Shown piece after piece: positions 17,433 to 27,391 of a stretch of 64,000 nucleotides of DNA. This stretch comes from Streptococcus sanguinis (GTDB taxonomy: Bacteria; Bacillota; Bacilli; Lactobacillales; Streptococcaceae), in NCBI RefSeq assembly GCF_013343115.1, contig NZ_CP054570.1:2292501-2356500 (forward strand), given 5' to 3'. The notes under the pieces are model-generated. The model saw only the letters and a program-made list of their open reading frames with translations. It was not told the DNA's origin and ran no database searches. The translations under genes were made by a program, and so were the position numbers. The stretch's first letter is position 1; the number at the start of each line of letters is the position of its first letter.

Positions 17433-19685
17433 TCAGTCCATTTCTGGGAAAAGTTTGGCCAATATTTTAGGGGTGATGCTCTGTCCCGGTCCCTCAGCAC
17501 AATAGGTGTGCATATACATAGAGGGGTTGAAGTTGAGCTCGATGCAGGTACAGTTGGGATTTTCCTCTGTGGAAATGGCAGAGCTGTCAGGGATGATAAG
17601 GTCAACGCCACAAGCCCAAGCTCCCATAGCTTTTGCCATGTCAGCAGCAAGTTCCTTATAAGATGGGTGCATGCTGTCTGTGACGTCAATCGAGTCTCCA
17701 CCAGTAGAAATGTTGGAATTGCGCCGCAAGTCAACCTTGACTCCAGCAGGCAGGATATCATCTGGTCCATAGCCTTGCTGGTCCAGCATGAGCAGTTCAA
17801 TGTCGCCCAGTTCAATGATTTCAAGCGGTGAACGATGATCTCGGCCCCGCAGCGGATTGTCATTTTTGATGGCAATCAATTCTCTCACAGTATGCTGACC
17901 GTCTCCGACGACATTGGCTGCTACTCGCAAGAGGACAGCTTGGCACTGACCGTCTAAGACAAAGAAACGGTACTCCGTTCCAGCGATGAATTCCTCCACT
18001 AATACAGCAGCGTCTTCTGAAAAAGCAATCTCTAAAGCCTTGCCATAAGCTTCCAAGCTAGCTGGTTCTTGGAAGATGGAGATGCCCAGTCCGAAGTTGG
18101 TTGACTTGGGTTTGACGACAATTTGTCGGTCCTTAATCAAAGGGTAATAGGCCAGTCCATCCTCTAGGGAAGAAAATTCTGCTCCAGCCGGAACAGGAAA
18201 GTCAGCTGCAGCCAAAATCTTTTTGGTGACGGTTTTATTGGCCATAGCCAGAGGGATGACATAGTTATCCTTGGAGGTCATATTGCCGTTCTTGACATAT
18301 TCCACATGGTGGCCATACCAAAGCTTGAGAAATTGGTCATTTTCATCTAAGATTTCGACATTCAGCCCCTTTTGAATCGCATCAAAGAGCAGCATCTGGG
18401 TGGACAGTTCCATATTTTCGTATCCTTTGAGGGCATAAGGAGCAGTCCAAGCGTAGCGGTGATATTTCTCTGCTTTTTCTAGTCCAAAGGGCATTAAGGA
18501 ATCCTGATGAATATGAGGCAGGAGCTGACCAGATAGGGTTAGCTGAGGATTCAGAAGTGCCTCCTTAAGCTGCTCAAACAAGCTTTGGTAGTATGTCGGC
18601 AGTTCAAAATGCTGGATGAGGTCTTCCATGGCTTGGAGCAGGGCTGAGCTACCTGCCTCATCTGGAAGGGCAGTCAGCGGGTGGCTACATGCGATTTTTT
18701 GGTTCAAGTCGTGGGCGGCTTTTAATGCCGTATCCACATTTTCTACATCATCCAGCCAGAGTAGGCTCAGTAAAAAGAGATGGACAGTATCTAAGGTCTC
18801 TTGGCTAATGCCTAAATGGTCAAAAGGATTGAGGTCAAAGCAACGAAACTCCAGGTAAGTAATTCCATGCTCCAGATAGGCGCGATTGTGCTTCTGTCCA
18901 CGGAAGCGAACGGCTGAGTAAAATTCTTTTTCAGCGCTGAGCTCGCCTGACTGAACATAGTTTTCAATATCAGTTACATATTGCTCCAAAGAAGCGTAGG
19001 ACACCTGAATATTCTCGTCATTGACATAGCCATAGTCGCTGTTACGAAAAGAGCGGATAGGCTGGGGAATGTCCTGACTGTAGAAGCCAGCTTCTGCCAA
19101 AGGGGCTGCCCCGTAGAGATAGGTTAAAATCCAGCGGAAACGCAGAAAGTTTCGCGCTAGCTTGAGATAGAGGTCATTTTTAAAGTCCTTGAGTGAATGG
19201 TGGGAGCTGGCTTGAAAGAGAGCAGTGACCAGATCTTTTCCTAGCTCCATGTTGTAGTGGATGCCAGAGATGGCCTGTAGTTTTTTGCTATATTTTTTCG
19301 CTAAACCCTCTCGATAGTGGCGTTCGTATTCGTTTTCCAGACGGGCGATGACAATCTCTTCTTCAGTCAGCTGTGGTGGCATGGACAGAGGCCAGAGACG
19401 TTCACTCTGGTCAATCGAGCGACCTGCTACATCGCTGATAGCTCCCAGTAAGCGTCGTGCTTCCTTAGTCGAGTGAGCAATAGGTGTAATTAGTTCTAGT
19501 TGTTGCTCGCTGAAGTCTGTTTGGATGGTCGGGTGGAAATTGCGGGAACCAAGCTGACTCGGATGAGCAGTTTGAGCTAAGTGCCCGTCAGCTGTCACCC
19601 GCAGATTTTCCCTCTCCAGACCAAAGGTCGCTTGGAGAATAGGGCTTGATGTATCCAGTTTCTGCAGTAATTGATTAATCGTCAT
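17433..19685 (-). CDS. gshF: Bifunctional glutathione synthetase GshF (GshAB)
   Basis: One polypeptide makes glutathione from Glu, Cys and Gly. Of 750 residues, the N-terminal part (1 to about 400) is a glutamate-cysteine ligase (FGLERENLRV, YNMELGKD, YLEFRCFDLNPFDH), and the C-terminal part (about 480-750) is an ATP-grasp glutathione synthetase (VVKPKSTNFGLGISIF, VEEFIAGTEYRFFVLDGQ, ELNFNPSMYMHTYCAEGPG). The length matches the streptococcal fused enzyme. The start MTINQLLQKLDTSSPIL is typical. It is monocistronic and divergent from purA. Confidence 0.96.
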   Translation of the reverse strand: MTINQLLQKLDTSSPILQATFGLERENLRVTADGHLAQTAHPSQLGSRNFHPTIQTDFSEQQLELITPIAHSTKEARRLLGAISDVAGRSIDQSERLWPLSMPPQLTEEEIVIARLENEYERHYREGLAKKYSKKLQAISGIHYNMELGKDLVTALFQASSHHSLKDFKNDLYLKLARNFLRFRWILTYLYGAAPLAEAGFYSQDIPQPIRSFRNSDYGYVNDENIQVSYASLEQYVTDIENYVQSGELSAEKEFYSAVRFRGQKHNRAYLEHGITYLEFRCFDLNPFDHLGISQETLDTVHLFLLSLLWLDDVENVDTALKAAHDLNQKIACSHPLTALPDEAGSSALLQAMEDLIQHFELPTYYQSLFEQLKEALLNPQLTLSGQLLPHIHQDSLMPFGLEKAEKYHRYAWTAPYALKGYENMELSTQMLLFDAIQKGLNVEILDENDQFLKLWYGHHVEYVKNGNMTSKDNYVIPLAMANKTVTKKILAAADFPVPAGAEFSSLEDGLAYYPLIKDRQIVVKPKSTNFGLGISIFQEPASLEAYGKALEIAFSEDAAVLVEEFIAGTEYRFFVLDGQCQAVLLRVAANVVGDGQHTVRELIAIKNDNPLRGRDHRSPLEIIELGDIELLMLDQQGYGPDDILPAGVKVDLRRNSNISTGGDSIDVTDSMHPSYKELAADMAKAMGAWACGVDLIIPDSSAISTEENPNCTCIELNFNPSMYMHTYCAEGPGQSITPKILAKLFPEMD

Positions 19686-19764
19686 CGTTTCACCGTCCTA
19701 TGATAGTAATTTTAGTCTATTACAAACGGAAAAAGAAAACAAATTTTCGCTACGATTTTACAAT

Positions 19765-19777
19765 AATTCCGAACTTT
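19765..19777 (+). promoter_or_regulatory. PurR box
   Basis: The site AATTCCGAACTTT fits the lactococcal/streptococcal PurBox AWWWCCGAACWWT exactly. PurR is an activator that responds to PRPP. The site is about 130-145 bases upstream of the predicted purA transcription start, further than the usual position near -76, and about 80 bases from gshF. Confidence 0.7.
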
Positions 19778-19816
19778 TATTTTTAATAAACTAACAACTT
19801 TCAGAAAAAACAGATT

Positions 19817-19843
19817 TTTTGAAAATTTAATTCGTTTTCAAAA
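19817..19843. repeat. Inverted repeat upstream of purA
   Basis: TTTTGAAAA and TTTTCAAAA, perfect 9-base arms, are separated by 9 bases between the PurR box and the purA -35. It could be a regulator site or a weak hairpin. Confidence 0.5.
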
Positions 19844-19874
19844 GGAGAAAAGCAAATCAAGAATGGATCCCACC

Positions 19875-19903
19875 TTGAAAAATTGTTAAATTTTTCATAT
19901 AAT
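19875..19903 (+). promoter_or_regulatory. purA promoter
   Basis: TTGAAA (19875-19880) and TATAAT (19898-19903) are separated by 17 bases, 80 bases before the purA start. Confidence 0.75.
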
Positions 19904-19919
19904 GAGGTATAAAACATAA

Positions 19920-21275
<1,356 letters not shown>

Positions 21276-21282
21276 AAAAGTC

Positions 21283-21313
21283 AGCACAAGGAAATTGCTT
21301 CTTGTGCTTTTTT
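21283..21313 (+). terminator. Terminator of purA
   Basis: AGCACAAG pairs with CTTGTGCT and is followed by six T. Confidence 0.9.
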
Positions 21314-21328
21314 GCAAGAAAATTTCAT

Positions 21329-21361
21329 CTTAAGATTCATTTAAGATATATATTTTATACT
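21329..21361 (+). promoter_or_regulatory. CiaR-controlled promoter
   Basis: The direct repeat CTTAAG-N5-TTTAAG (21329-21345) lies exactly 10 bases upstream of -10 TATACT (21356-21361). This matches the known CiaR activation site. Confidence 0.85.
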
Positions 21362-21367
21362 AACGAC

Positions 21368-21458
21368 ATAAACAAAGACCTCCTAACTTTGTTTAAAAAT
21401 CCTAAACTTTTTTCATAATAATCTCCTGAAAGTCACCCTAGTGGTGGCTTTCTTTTTT
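21368..21458 (+). ncRNA. Cia-dependent small RNA (csRNA)
   Basis: The predicted 91-nt transcript starts about 7 bases after TATACT. It contains hairpin TAAACAAAG/CTTTGTTTA (21369-21395), whose loop ACCTCCTAA is anti-Shine-Dalgarno, a second unpaired CTCCT (about 21423-21427), and terminator GAAAGTCACC/GGTGGCTTTC with six T (21428-21458). The 5' half is almost identical to the RNA at 49956-50050. csRNAs in streptococci block translation by pairing to ribosome sites and are activated by CiaRH. Targets are not visible here. Confidence 0.85.
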
Positions 21459-21518
21459 CTAAGACGACTGATTAGCTTATGATATAATGGAATAGAGAAC
21501 GAAAGTTTAAGAAAGAAT

Positions 21519-21989
21519 ATGATGAACTATACGATTGAAGAAAAAGAAGATTTTATGCGGGAAGCTTTGAAGGAAGCGGAGATTGCTCTGGCTCATGATG
21601 AAATTCCCATCGGCTGTGTCTTGGTCAAAGAAGGTAAGATTATCGGACGCGGTCACAATGCACGTGAGGAGCTGCAGCGGGCTGTTATGCATGCGGAAAT
21701 TATGGCTATTGAAGAGGCGAATCGGCATGAAAATAGCTGGCGCTTGCTGGATACAACGCTTTTTGTGACCATTGAGCCCTGTGTCATGTGTAGCGGAGCG
21801 ATCGGTCTAGCGCGCATTCCTCACGTTGTCTATGGAGCAGCAAATCAAAAGTTTGGAGCAGCTGGCAGCCTTTATGATATTTTGACAGATGAGCGACTTA
21901 ACCACCGTGTAGAAGTGGAGACAGGTGTCCTCCAAGAAGACTGTGCTCAAATCATGCAAGATTTTTTTAGAAATCGTCGCCAAAAGTAA
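21519..21989 (+). CDS. tadA: tRNA-specific adenosine deaminase
   Basis: TadA converts A34 to inosine in tRNA-Arg(ACG). The 156 residues carry the zinc and catalytic motif HAEIMAIEEA (about 54) and PCVMCSGAIGLARI (about 84-87 for the two Cys). ATG codons at 21519 and 21522 are both possible; the upstream GAAAG is weak. The gene is followed at 22 bases by the SRP RNA gene, a conserved Firmicutes arrangement. Confidence 0.95.
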   Translation: MMNYTIEEKEDFMREALKEAEIALAHDEIPIGCVLVKEGKIIGRGHNAREELQRAVMHAEIMAIEEANRHENSWRLLDTTLFVTIEPCVMCSGAIGLARIPHVVYGAANQKFGAAGSLYDILTDERLNHRVEVETGVLQEDCAQIMQDFFRNRRQK

Positions 21990-21999
21990 AAAAATGTGA

Positions 22000-22005
22000 T
22001 ATACT
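22000..22005 (+). promoter_or_regulatory. -10 element of the SRP RNA gene
   Basis: TATACT lies 7 bases upstream of the SRP RNA 5' end. No good -35 is visible. Confidence 0.5.
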
Positions 22006-22011
22006 ATTCAT

Positions 22012-22088
22012 GGAGCAACAGTTTTGCGTGAAGCGGGTCAGGGGAGGAATCCAGCAGCCCTAAGCGATGTAAGCTGTGTGCTCTTTTT
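22012..22088 (+). ncRNA. ffs: Signal recognition particle RNA (4.5S-like, small type)
   Basis: The transcript contains the universal SRP domain IV: GGTCAGGGGAGGAAT paired with AGCAGCCCTAAGC, giving the asymmetric and symmetric loops bound by Ffh. Outer helix GAGCA-ACAG pairs with CTGT-GTGCTC, and the transcript ends in TTTTT. Length is about 75 nt, the small streptococcal type without an Alu domain. It lies just downstream of tadA. Confidence 0.93.
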
Positions 22089-22095
22089 CTATGCC

Positions 22096-22220
22096 TCTTA
22101 ACGAATCAACTCTGAAGGAGGAAGATGAGTTTAGAGGCATTGACGCAGTTTGAGCAAAGCGAGAACTACGTTCCGAAGTATAATGAATCAAGCCTGAAAG
22201 GCGCAGATGAATCTTAGAGC
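22096..22220 (+). repeat. 125-bp direct repeat, copy 1
   Basis: This block is repeated without length change at 22272-22396. Internally it holds two diverged units starting GAATCAA (22103 and 22185), 82 bases apart. Conserved cores include GCAGTTTGAGC, GCGAGAACTA and GAATCAAGCCTGAAAGGC. No long open frame or ribosome site is present. Confidence 0.85.
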
Positions 22221-22271
22221 AATGGATGCAGTTTTTCCTATAAGGGAAAAATCTGTAAACCTTATAAAGAT

Positions 22272-22396
22272 TCTTAACGAATCAACTCCGAAGAAGTTAG
22301 ATGGGTATAGGTACATTGACGCAGTTTGAGCGAAGCGAGAACTAGGTTCCGAAATTAAATGAATCAAGCCTGAAAGGCGCAGATGGATATTGGAGC
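22272..22396 (+). repeat. 125-bp direct repeat, copy 2
   Basis: This is the second copy, again with two internal units (22279 and 22361) 82 bases apart. The remainder of the gap to pgi, 22397-22584, shows no gene; a GGCTCTTTGTCAA motif at 22462-22474 recurs at 55548. Confidence 0.85.
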
Positions 22397-22584
22397 AGTA
22401 AATCAAGTTCGAACGGACCTGAAATGAATTCAGCTGACATCCAATCTTAAATAGAATATTGGGCTCTTTGTCAATCAAAAATATTCTTCTCAATATATGG
22501 CTAAAATTTGTTGACTTACGCAAACGATTGCTTTCAGTTATGTCCTAGGATTAGCTTATTTAGAAAAATAGTATAGAATAAAAA

Positions 22585-22642
22585 ATGTAAACGTTTTAAA
22601 ATAGTAAAAGCACTTGCTTATTTTTTCCTAAAGCGTTATCAT
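22585..22642 (+). promoter_or_regulatory. pgi promoter with cre-like site
   Basis: ATGTAAACGTTTTAA (22585-22599) fits the CcpA cre consensus except for one position. Promoter TTGCTT (22614-22619) and TATCAT (22637-22642) are separated by 17 bases. With the site upstream of -35, CcpA could activate. Confidence 0.6.
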
Positions 22643-22670
22643 AAAAGAAAAGAACAATTGGAGGATAAAC

Positions 22671-24020
22671 ATGACACATATTAAATTTGACTACTCAAAG
22701 GTATTAGATAAATTTGTAGCACCACATGAACTAGATTATATGCAGCCTCAAGTGACTGCAGCAGATTCTGCTCTGCGAAATGGTACAGGTCCTGGGGCAG
22801 AAATGACTGGCTGGTTGAACTTGCCTGAAGAATATGACAAAGATGAATTTGCTCGTATTCAAAAGGCTGCTGCTAAAATCCAATCTGATAGTGAGGTATT
22901 GATCGTAATCGGTATTGGTGGTTCCTATTTAGGAGCTCGTGCAGCTATTGATTTCTTGAATAATTCATTTGCAAACTTGCAAAGCAAAGAAGAACGCAAG
23001 GCACCTCAGATCCTCTATGCTGGAAACTCTATCTCTTCAAGCTATTTGGCTGATTTGGTAGACTATGTATCAGACAAAGATTTCTCTGTCAATGTTATTT
23101 CTAAGTCAGGAACAACAACAGAGCCTGCTATTGCTTTCCGTGTCTTCAAGGAACTCTTGGTTAAGAAGTATGGTCAGGAAGAAGCAAATAAACGGATTTA
23201 TGCAACTACAGACCGCGCTAAAGGTGCAGTTAAGGTTGAAGCAGATGCTAATGGCTGGGATACTTTTGTAGTGCCTGATAGTGTAGGTGGTCGTTTTACA
23301 GTATTGACAGCAGTGGGACTCTTGCCAATCGCAGCTGCAGGGGCTGATATCAGCAAGTTGATGGAAGGAGCAAATGCTGCTCGCAAGGCTTATGCTTCTG
23401 ATAAGTTGGCTGAAAATGAAGCATATCAATATGCAGTTGTACGCAATATCTTGTACCGTAAAGGTTATCTGACAGAAGTTCTAGCTAACTACGAACCATC
23501 TTTGCAATACTTCTCAGAATGGTGGAAGCAATTGGCTGGTGAGTCAGAAGGTAAAGACCAAAAAGGTATCTACCCAACTTCAGCCAACTTCTCAACAGAC
23601 CTGCACTCTTTGGGGCAATTTATTCAAGAAGGAACTCGTATCCTCTTTGAAACAGTTATTCGTGTAGATAAGCCTCGCAAAAATGTGTTGATTCCTGAAT
23701 TAGCAGAAGACTTGGATGGCCTTGGCTATCTGCAAGGAAAAGATGTTGACTTTGTCAATAAGAAAGCAACAGATGGAGTGCTGTTAGCTCACACAGACGG
23801 CGGAGTGCCAAATATGTTTGTGACCCTGCCTGAGCAAGATGAGTTCACTTTGGGCTATACTATTTACTTCTTTGAGTTAGCTATTGCTCTTTCTGGCTAC
23901 CTGAATGGTATCAATCCATTTGACCAGCCAGGAGTTGAGGCTTATAAGAAAAACATGTTTGCTCTTCTTGGGAAACCAGGCTTTGAAGAGCTGGGTGCTG
24001 AGTTGAATGCACGCCTTTGA
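22671..24020 (+). CDS. pgi: Glucose-6-phosphate isomerase
   Basis: Pgi interconverts glucose-6-phosphate and fructose-6-phosphate in glycolysis. The 449 residues match the Gram-positive short form, with [12 protein letters not shown] (about 80), sugar phosphate site [16 protein letters not shown], and the catalytic GVPNMFV and [12 protein letters not shown] regions near the end. TTGGAGG precedes the ATG. It is monocistronic with a clear promoter and terminator. Confidence 0.97.
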   Translation: MTHIKFDYSKVLDKFVAPHELDYMQPQVTAADSALRNGTGPGAEMTGWLNLPEEYDKDEFARIQKAAAKIQSDSEVLIVIGIGGSYLGARAAIDFLNNSFANLQSKEERKAPQILYAGNSISSSYLADLVDYVSDKDFSVNVISKSGTTTEPAIAFRVFKELLVKKYGQEEANKRIYATTDRAKGAVKVEADANGWDTFVVPDSVGGRFTVLTAVGLLPIAAAGADISKLMEGANAARKAYASDKLAENEAYQYAVVRNILYRKGYLTEVLANYEPSLQYFSEWWKQLAGESEGKDQKGIYPTSANFSTDLHSLGQFIQEGTRILFETVIRVDKPRKNVLIPELAEDLDGLGYLQGKDVDFVNKKATDGVLLAHTDGGVPNMFVTLPEQDEFTLGYTIYFFELAIALSGYLNGINPFDQPGVEAYKKNMFALLGKPGFEELGAELNARL

Positions 24021-24057
24021 TTCTCATATGCTCTGAGTTCATTTAGAATATAAAAAG

Positions 24058-24088
24058 ATCCACAAGTTCATTTCTTGTGGATTTTTTA
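24058..24088 (+). terminator. Terminator of pgi
   Basis: ATCCACAAG pairs with CTTGTGGAT and is followed by T residues. Confidence 0.9.
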
Positions 24089-24154
24089 GTACAAGCCTCT
24101 TAATTAGTTTATTATTTTTTTGAACAGTGAAAAAAAGAGTGTCTTAATTCTTTT

Positions 24155-24172
24155 ATGAAAGCGCTGTATAAT
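24155..24172 (+). promoter_or_regulatory. srl operon promoter with overlapping cre-like site
   Basis: ATGAAAGCGCTGTAT (24155-24169) is a near-perfect cre overlapping -10 TATAAT (24167-24172), a position for CcpA repression by glucose. The -35 region is poor, as expected for a promoter needing the activator SrlR. Confidence 0.7.
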
Positions 24173-24204
24173 TGCCTTGTAAATAAAATTTGAGAGGTAT
24201 CAAA

Positions 24205-25005
24205 ATGAATGATTGGTTAGACATAAAAGGCAAAACAGTTCTTGTGACGGGTGCGTCATCTGGGATTGGTAAGGCAATCGTTGAAGAATTGCTGGAATTA
24301 GGTGTCAATGTAGCGAATTTTGACCTTAGCGACAACGATTTGCGTCACCCGAATCTATTATTTGTAAAAGTTGATGTAACTTCTCGCTCTGAAGTAGAAG
24401 CAGGAGTCGCTAAAATAGTTGAAAGATTTGGCAATATTGATGCGGTAGTCAACAATGCAGGGATTAATGTCCCTAGATTATTAATCGATGCAGAAAATCC
24501 TAAAGGTCCTTACGAGTTGGACGATGAGACGTTCGAAAAAGTAACAATGATTAACCAAAAAGGTTTGTATTTGGTTAGTCAGGCAGTAGGACGTATTTTA
24601 GTGAAAAATGGGAAAGGTGTAATTGTGAACATGGCTTCAGAAGCAGGCTTGGAAGGTTCTGAAGGACAAAGTGCCTATGCTGCAACGAAAGCGGCAGTCT
24701 ATAGTTACACTCGTTCATGGGCGAAAGAGCTTGGTAAACATGGTGTACGTGTGGTTGGAATTGCTCCAGGAATTATGGAAGCTACGGGTCTTCGAACTCT
24801 TTCTTATGAAGAAGCACTGGCATATACACGAGGAAAGACTGTAGAAGATATTCGAGCTGGTTATGCTTCAACTTCAACGACTCCATTGGGACGGAGTGGG
24901 AAACTACGGGAAGTAGCTGATCTTGTAGCGTTCTATATTTCAGACCGTTCTAGCTATATAACAGGTGTCACTACAAATATTGCCGGAGGTAAAACTCGCG
25001 GTTAA
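24205..25005 (+). CDS. srlD: Sorbitol-6-phosphate 2-dehydrogenase
   Basis: This short-chain dehydrogenase oxidises sorbitol-6-phosphate to fructose-6-phosphate with NAD. The start is ATG 24205 after GAGAGG; a TTG at 24190 is in frame but less likely. The 266 residues have the Rossmann motif TGASSGIG (about 14-21), NNAG (about 88) and the catalytic Tyr-Lys in SAYAATKAAVYSYTRSW (about 153-169). It opens the sorbitol operon, which reads through srlR, srlM, srlA, srlE and srlB. Confidence 0.92.
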   Translation: MNDWLDIKGKTVLVTGASSGIGKAIVEELLELGVNVANFDLSDNDLRHPNLLFVKVDVTSRSEVEAGVAKIVERFGNIDAVVNNAGINVPRLLIDAENPKGPYELDDETFEKVTMINQKGLYLVSQAVGRILVKNGKGVIVNMASEAGLEGSEGQSAYAATKAAVYSYTRSWAKELGKHGVRVVGIAPGIMEATGLRTLSYEEALAYTRGKTVEDIRAGYASTSTTPLGRSGKLREVADLVAFYISDRSSYITGVTTNIAGGKTRG

Positions 25006-25028
25006 AACAATGAAGGTAGGGAAGAGAG

Positions 25029-26894
25029 TTGACCTTAGTAAATCGGTGGTATAATATTTTAGATAAAATGGTCTCGCAGCCAACTTATTCCTTGTTAGAT
25101 ATGCGCTCAGAACTGGATATTAGCTTGCAAACCTTGCAAAAGAGTATCCAACAATTAAATGATGTTTTGTCTCCTAATATCCAGATTATCGTACAAGATG
25201 ATCAGTTAATGTTAGAAGTGTATGACTATACAGAGTTGGAAAGGATTTTATCTGGTAGTTTAAAACAGGAGAGTGACTTCAATTCTTCCAGTAAAAGAAT
25301 TGCCTATTTGCTAAAACGTTTAATTGAGTCAACCTCCCCTCTTCTTATTGACGACTTGGCTGAGGAAGTAGGTGTTAGTAGAAGTACCCTTAATAAGGAT
25401 TTAAAACAAGTAAAATCTTTGGCAGAGAGTTACTCTATCACTATTTCAGGAAAGCCCAACCGTGGGCTGGAGGTCTTGGGGAGCGAGCTGAATTTGCGCT
25501 TGCTCTATATTCACCAAGTGGCTCCTTACTTTGAAGGAAGGACACTCACTGAGGCAACATCTTCTTTTCTGGAGACGCTAGTTCAGGACTATAAAATCCC
25601 TAAAGAAACACAGGAACTCCTTCGAAAGACCATTTCAATTATGGTGGAGCGTATTCATACATCTAGAGTGTTGAATTGTCCTATTCCTTACTATAGGAAT
25701 GATTTAACAGAGACACCTTTAGCTGAGAAATTAATCTATCATATTGAAATGACTTATAAGATTTCCCTCAGTCAGTTTGAGATAGACTTTTTGTGTTTTC
25801 CGTTTAATGTCCGTTTTATTGACACTTTAAGCAAGACATCTTATCAATCTGAACAGCTTGCAAAGATTTTTCAAGGGATTGTCAAGAAAGTCAAAGAAAC
25901 AATGTTGGTTCACTTTGATGATGAAGAATTATTTGAAGAAATCAAATCTCATCTAGGCCCCTTAATCAATCGACTGATTTTCCATGTGCAAGCTAATGAT
26001 ATATTTCATGGCGAGGTTCAAACTCAATATCCTTTTGCTTTTGAAATGGCAAAAATAGCTGGAGAAGAACTATCTGCAATTTTTGGTTCTGAATTAGAAT
26101 TATCCGAAATCGGATATCTGGCTTTGTATTTTGAAATGATTTTAAGAAAGCAAAATTCTGCTGTTAAGGGTTCTCGCAAGCAGATAGCTGTAGTTTGCAC
26201 AACAGGAAGAGGAACAGCTGCGATGATTATTCAGCAACTCAGACGAGTCCTTGGAAATGATGTAGACATTACTCAGTATTCTGAAGAGGATTTTAATGTG
26301 GATTTGAATCAGGACTATTTCGCGATTTTTACGACAGTTCCTCTAAAATATAAAGATTCTAAATCTCCAGTCATTCAAGTTAATCATCTTTTTGATGATC
26401 AATGGCTGCAGGAAGAATGGCAGAGAGCCAATGCTTTTCATCAAAAAAATCTAGAAACAGTCAGCTTACGATTTCTTCGATTAAGCCCCCAAAAAACCTA
26501 TCAGCAATACTTGCTAAATATGGTTGCAGAGTTAGGGAAACTTCAGATGATTGATGAAGGTTTTAGAGAACGGATAATTGATAGGGAGAAAAAGCAATCA
26601 ACCATTTTTGGTGGAGGAATTGCCTTCCCCCATACAATTAACCAGGGTTATGCAAAGACTATTTTAATGTTTGGAAAGCTTGAAGAACCTTATAAAAAAG
26701 GAGATGAATGGATTGAATTTATCTTTCTAGTCGCTATTCCCTCAGAAATTGAAACAAAAATGGAAAGTGAATTACTGGAATTGTATGATGATATTTTTAG
26801 AATTGCAGGAGAGCCTTCTTTAAAAGAAGCATTGAGGGCTGTAGAAACAGAGACTGAGTTTCTATCATTTTCTAAGAGCAAAGGAGTATTTTAA
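25029..26894 (+). CDS. srlR: PRD-containing sorbitol operon activator
   Basis: This BglG/MtlR-type activator has 621 residues: N-terminal helix-turn-helix domains (about 15-45 and 100-135, LIDDLAEEVGVSRSTLNKDLKQ), two PTS regulation domains (about 180-380), an EIIB-like domain (VVCTTGRGTAAMIIQQL, about 392-408) and an EIIA-like domain (FPHTINQGYAKTILMFGKL, phosphorylatable His about 536). PTS phosphorylation of these His and Cys residues would report sorbitol and glucose supply. The start is TTG 25029. Its stop overlaps the srlM ATG by one base. Confidence 0.92.
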   Translation: MTLVNRWYNILDKMVSQPTYSLLDMRSELDISLQTLQKSIQQLNDVLSPNIQIIVQDDQLMLEVYDYTELERILSGSLKQESDFNSSSKRIAYLLKRLIESTSPLLIDDLAEEVGVSRSTLNKDLKQVKSLAESYSITISGKPNRGLEVLGSELNLRLLYIHQVAPYFEGRTLTEATSSFLETLVQDYKIPKETQELLRKTISIMVERIHTSRVLNCPIPYYRNDLTETPLAEKLIYHIEMTYKISLSQFEIDFLCFPFNVRFIDTLSKTSYQSEQLAKIFQGIVKKVKETMLVHFDDEELFEEIKSHLGPLINRLIFHVQANDIFHGEVQTQYPFAFEMAKIAGEELSAIFGSELELSEIGYLALYFEMILRKQNSAVKGSRKQIAVVCTTGRGTAAMIIQQLRRVLGNDVDITQYSEEDFNVDLNQDYFAIFTTVPLKYKDSKSPVIQVNHLFDDQWLQEEWQRANAFHQKNLETVSLRFLRLSPQKTYQQYLLNMVAELGKLQMIDEGFRERIIDREKKQSTIFGGGIAFPHTINQGYAKTILMFGKLEEPYKKGDEWIEFIFLVAIPSEIETKMESELLELYDDIFRIAGEPSLKEALRAVETETEFLSFSKSKGVF

Positions 26895-27391
26895 TGAATT
26901 CGCTAATAATTTTCGCTGTATTTGTCATGGCAGCTTATATATTTCAAATGTTCCTCGGCTGGCAGCAACTAAAAGACTTCAATAAGACCTATACGATGCT
27001 CCGAAAACTGGGGCGCGTAGCGATTGGCAGGAAGTCCGGAAGAATAAAATCCGGTACGATTGTCATGTTCGCGGTTGATGAAAACGGTCGGGTTCTTAAA
27101 GCTAGCAAAATGCAAGGAGTCACAATCTTAGCGCGTTTTCAAAATATGGACGATTATGTTGGAGAAGACATCCATTATTTTGACAAGTATAATCCTCTTG
27201 TGAGAAAAGAAAATAAGTTGATGCAATCAGCCATAGAAGATGCTAGAAAAGTCTATCTTTGGCATGAGGCAGGTATTGAGAAAGAGACAAGTTCATCTGA
27301 TTCTTTTCTGGGATTCGGCTTTTATGCGAATTACTTACAATTATCTATTAAACAGTTATTTAAAAAAAATAAGAAAAGGAGTTCCTTATGA
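26894..27391 (+). CDS. srlM: Glucitol operon activator protein GutM
   Basis: The 165-residue protein has an N-terminal membrane segment (LIIFAVFVMAAYIFQMFLGW, 3-22), then a soluble part with the GutM signature TYTMLRKLGRVAIGRKSGRIKSGTIVMF. GutM is an accessory activator of sorbitol genes, of unclear mechanism. It overlaps srlR by one base and srlA by four, so it is tightly co-translated. Confidence 0.92.
   Translation: MNSLIIFAVFVMAAYIFQMFLGWQQLKDFNKTYTMLRKLGRVAIGRKSGRIKSGTIVMFAVDENGRVLKASKMQGVTILARFQNMDDYVGEDIHYFDKYNPLVRKENKLMQSAIEDARKVYLWHEAGIEKETSSSDSFLGFGFYANYLQLSIKQLFKKNKKRSSL

Noticed and set aside
19863..19889. Eight-codon leader peptide upstream of purA
   Set aside because: The AAGGAG is 16 bases from the ATG, and the predicted promoter lies within the frame.
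22091..22153. 20-codon peptide frame starting ATG 22091 in the repeat region
   Set aside because: No ribosome site, the frame is not kept in the other repeat units, and it overlaps the end of the SRP RNA transcript.
22096..22396. CRISPR array
   Set aside because: Only two long copies with diverged inner units, no constant short repeat with regular unique spacers, and no cas genes.
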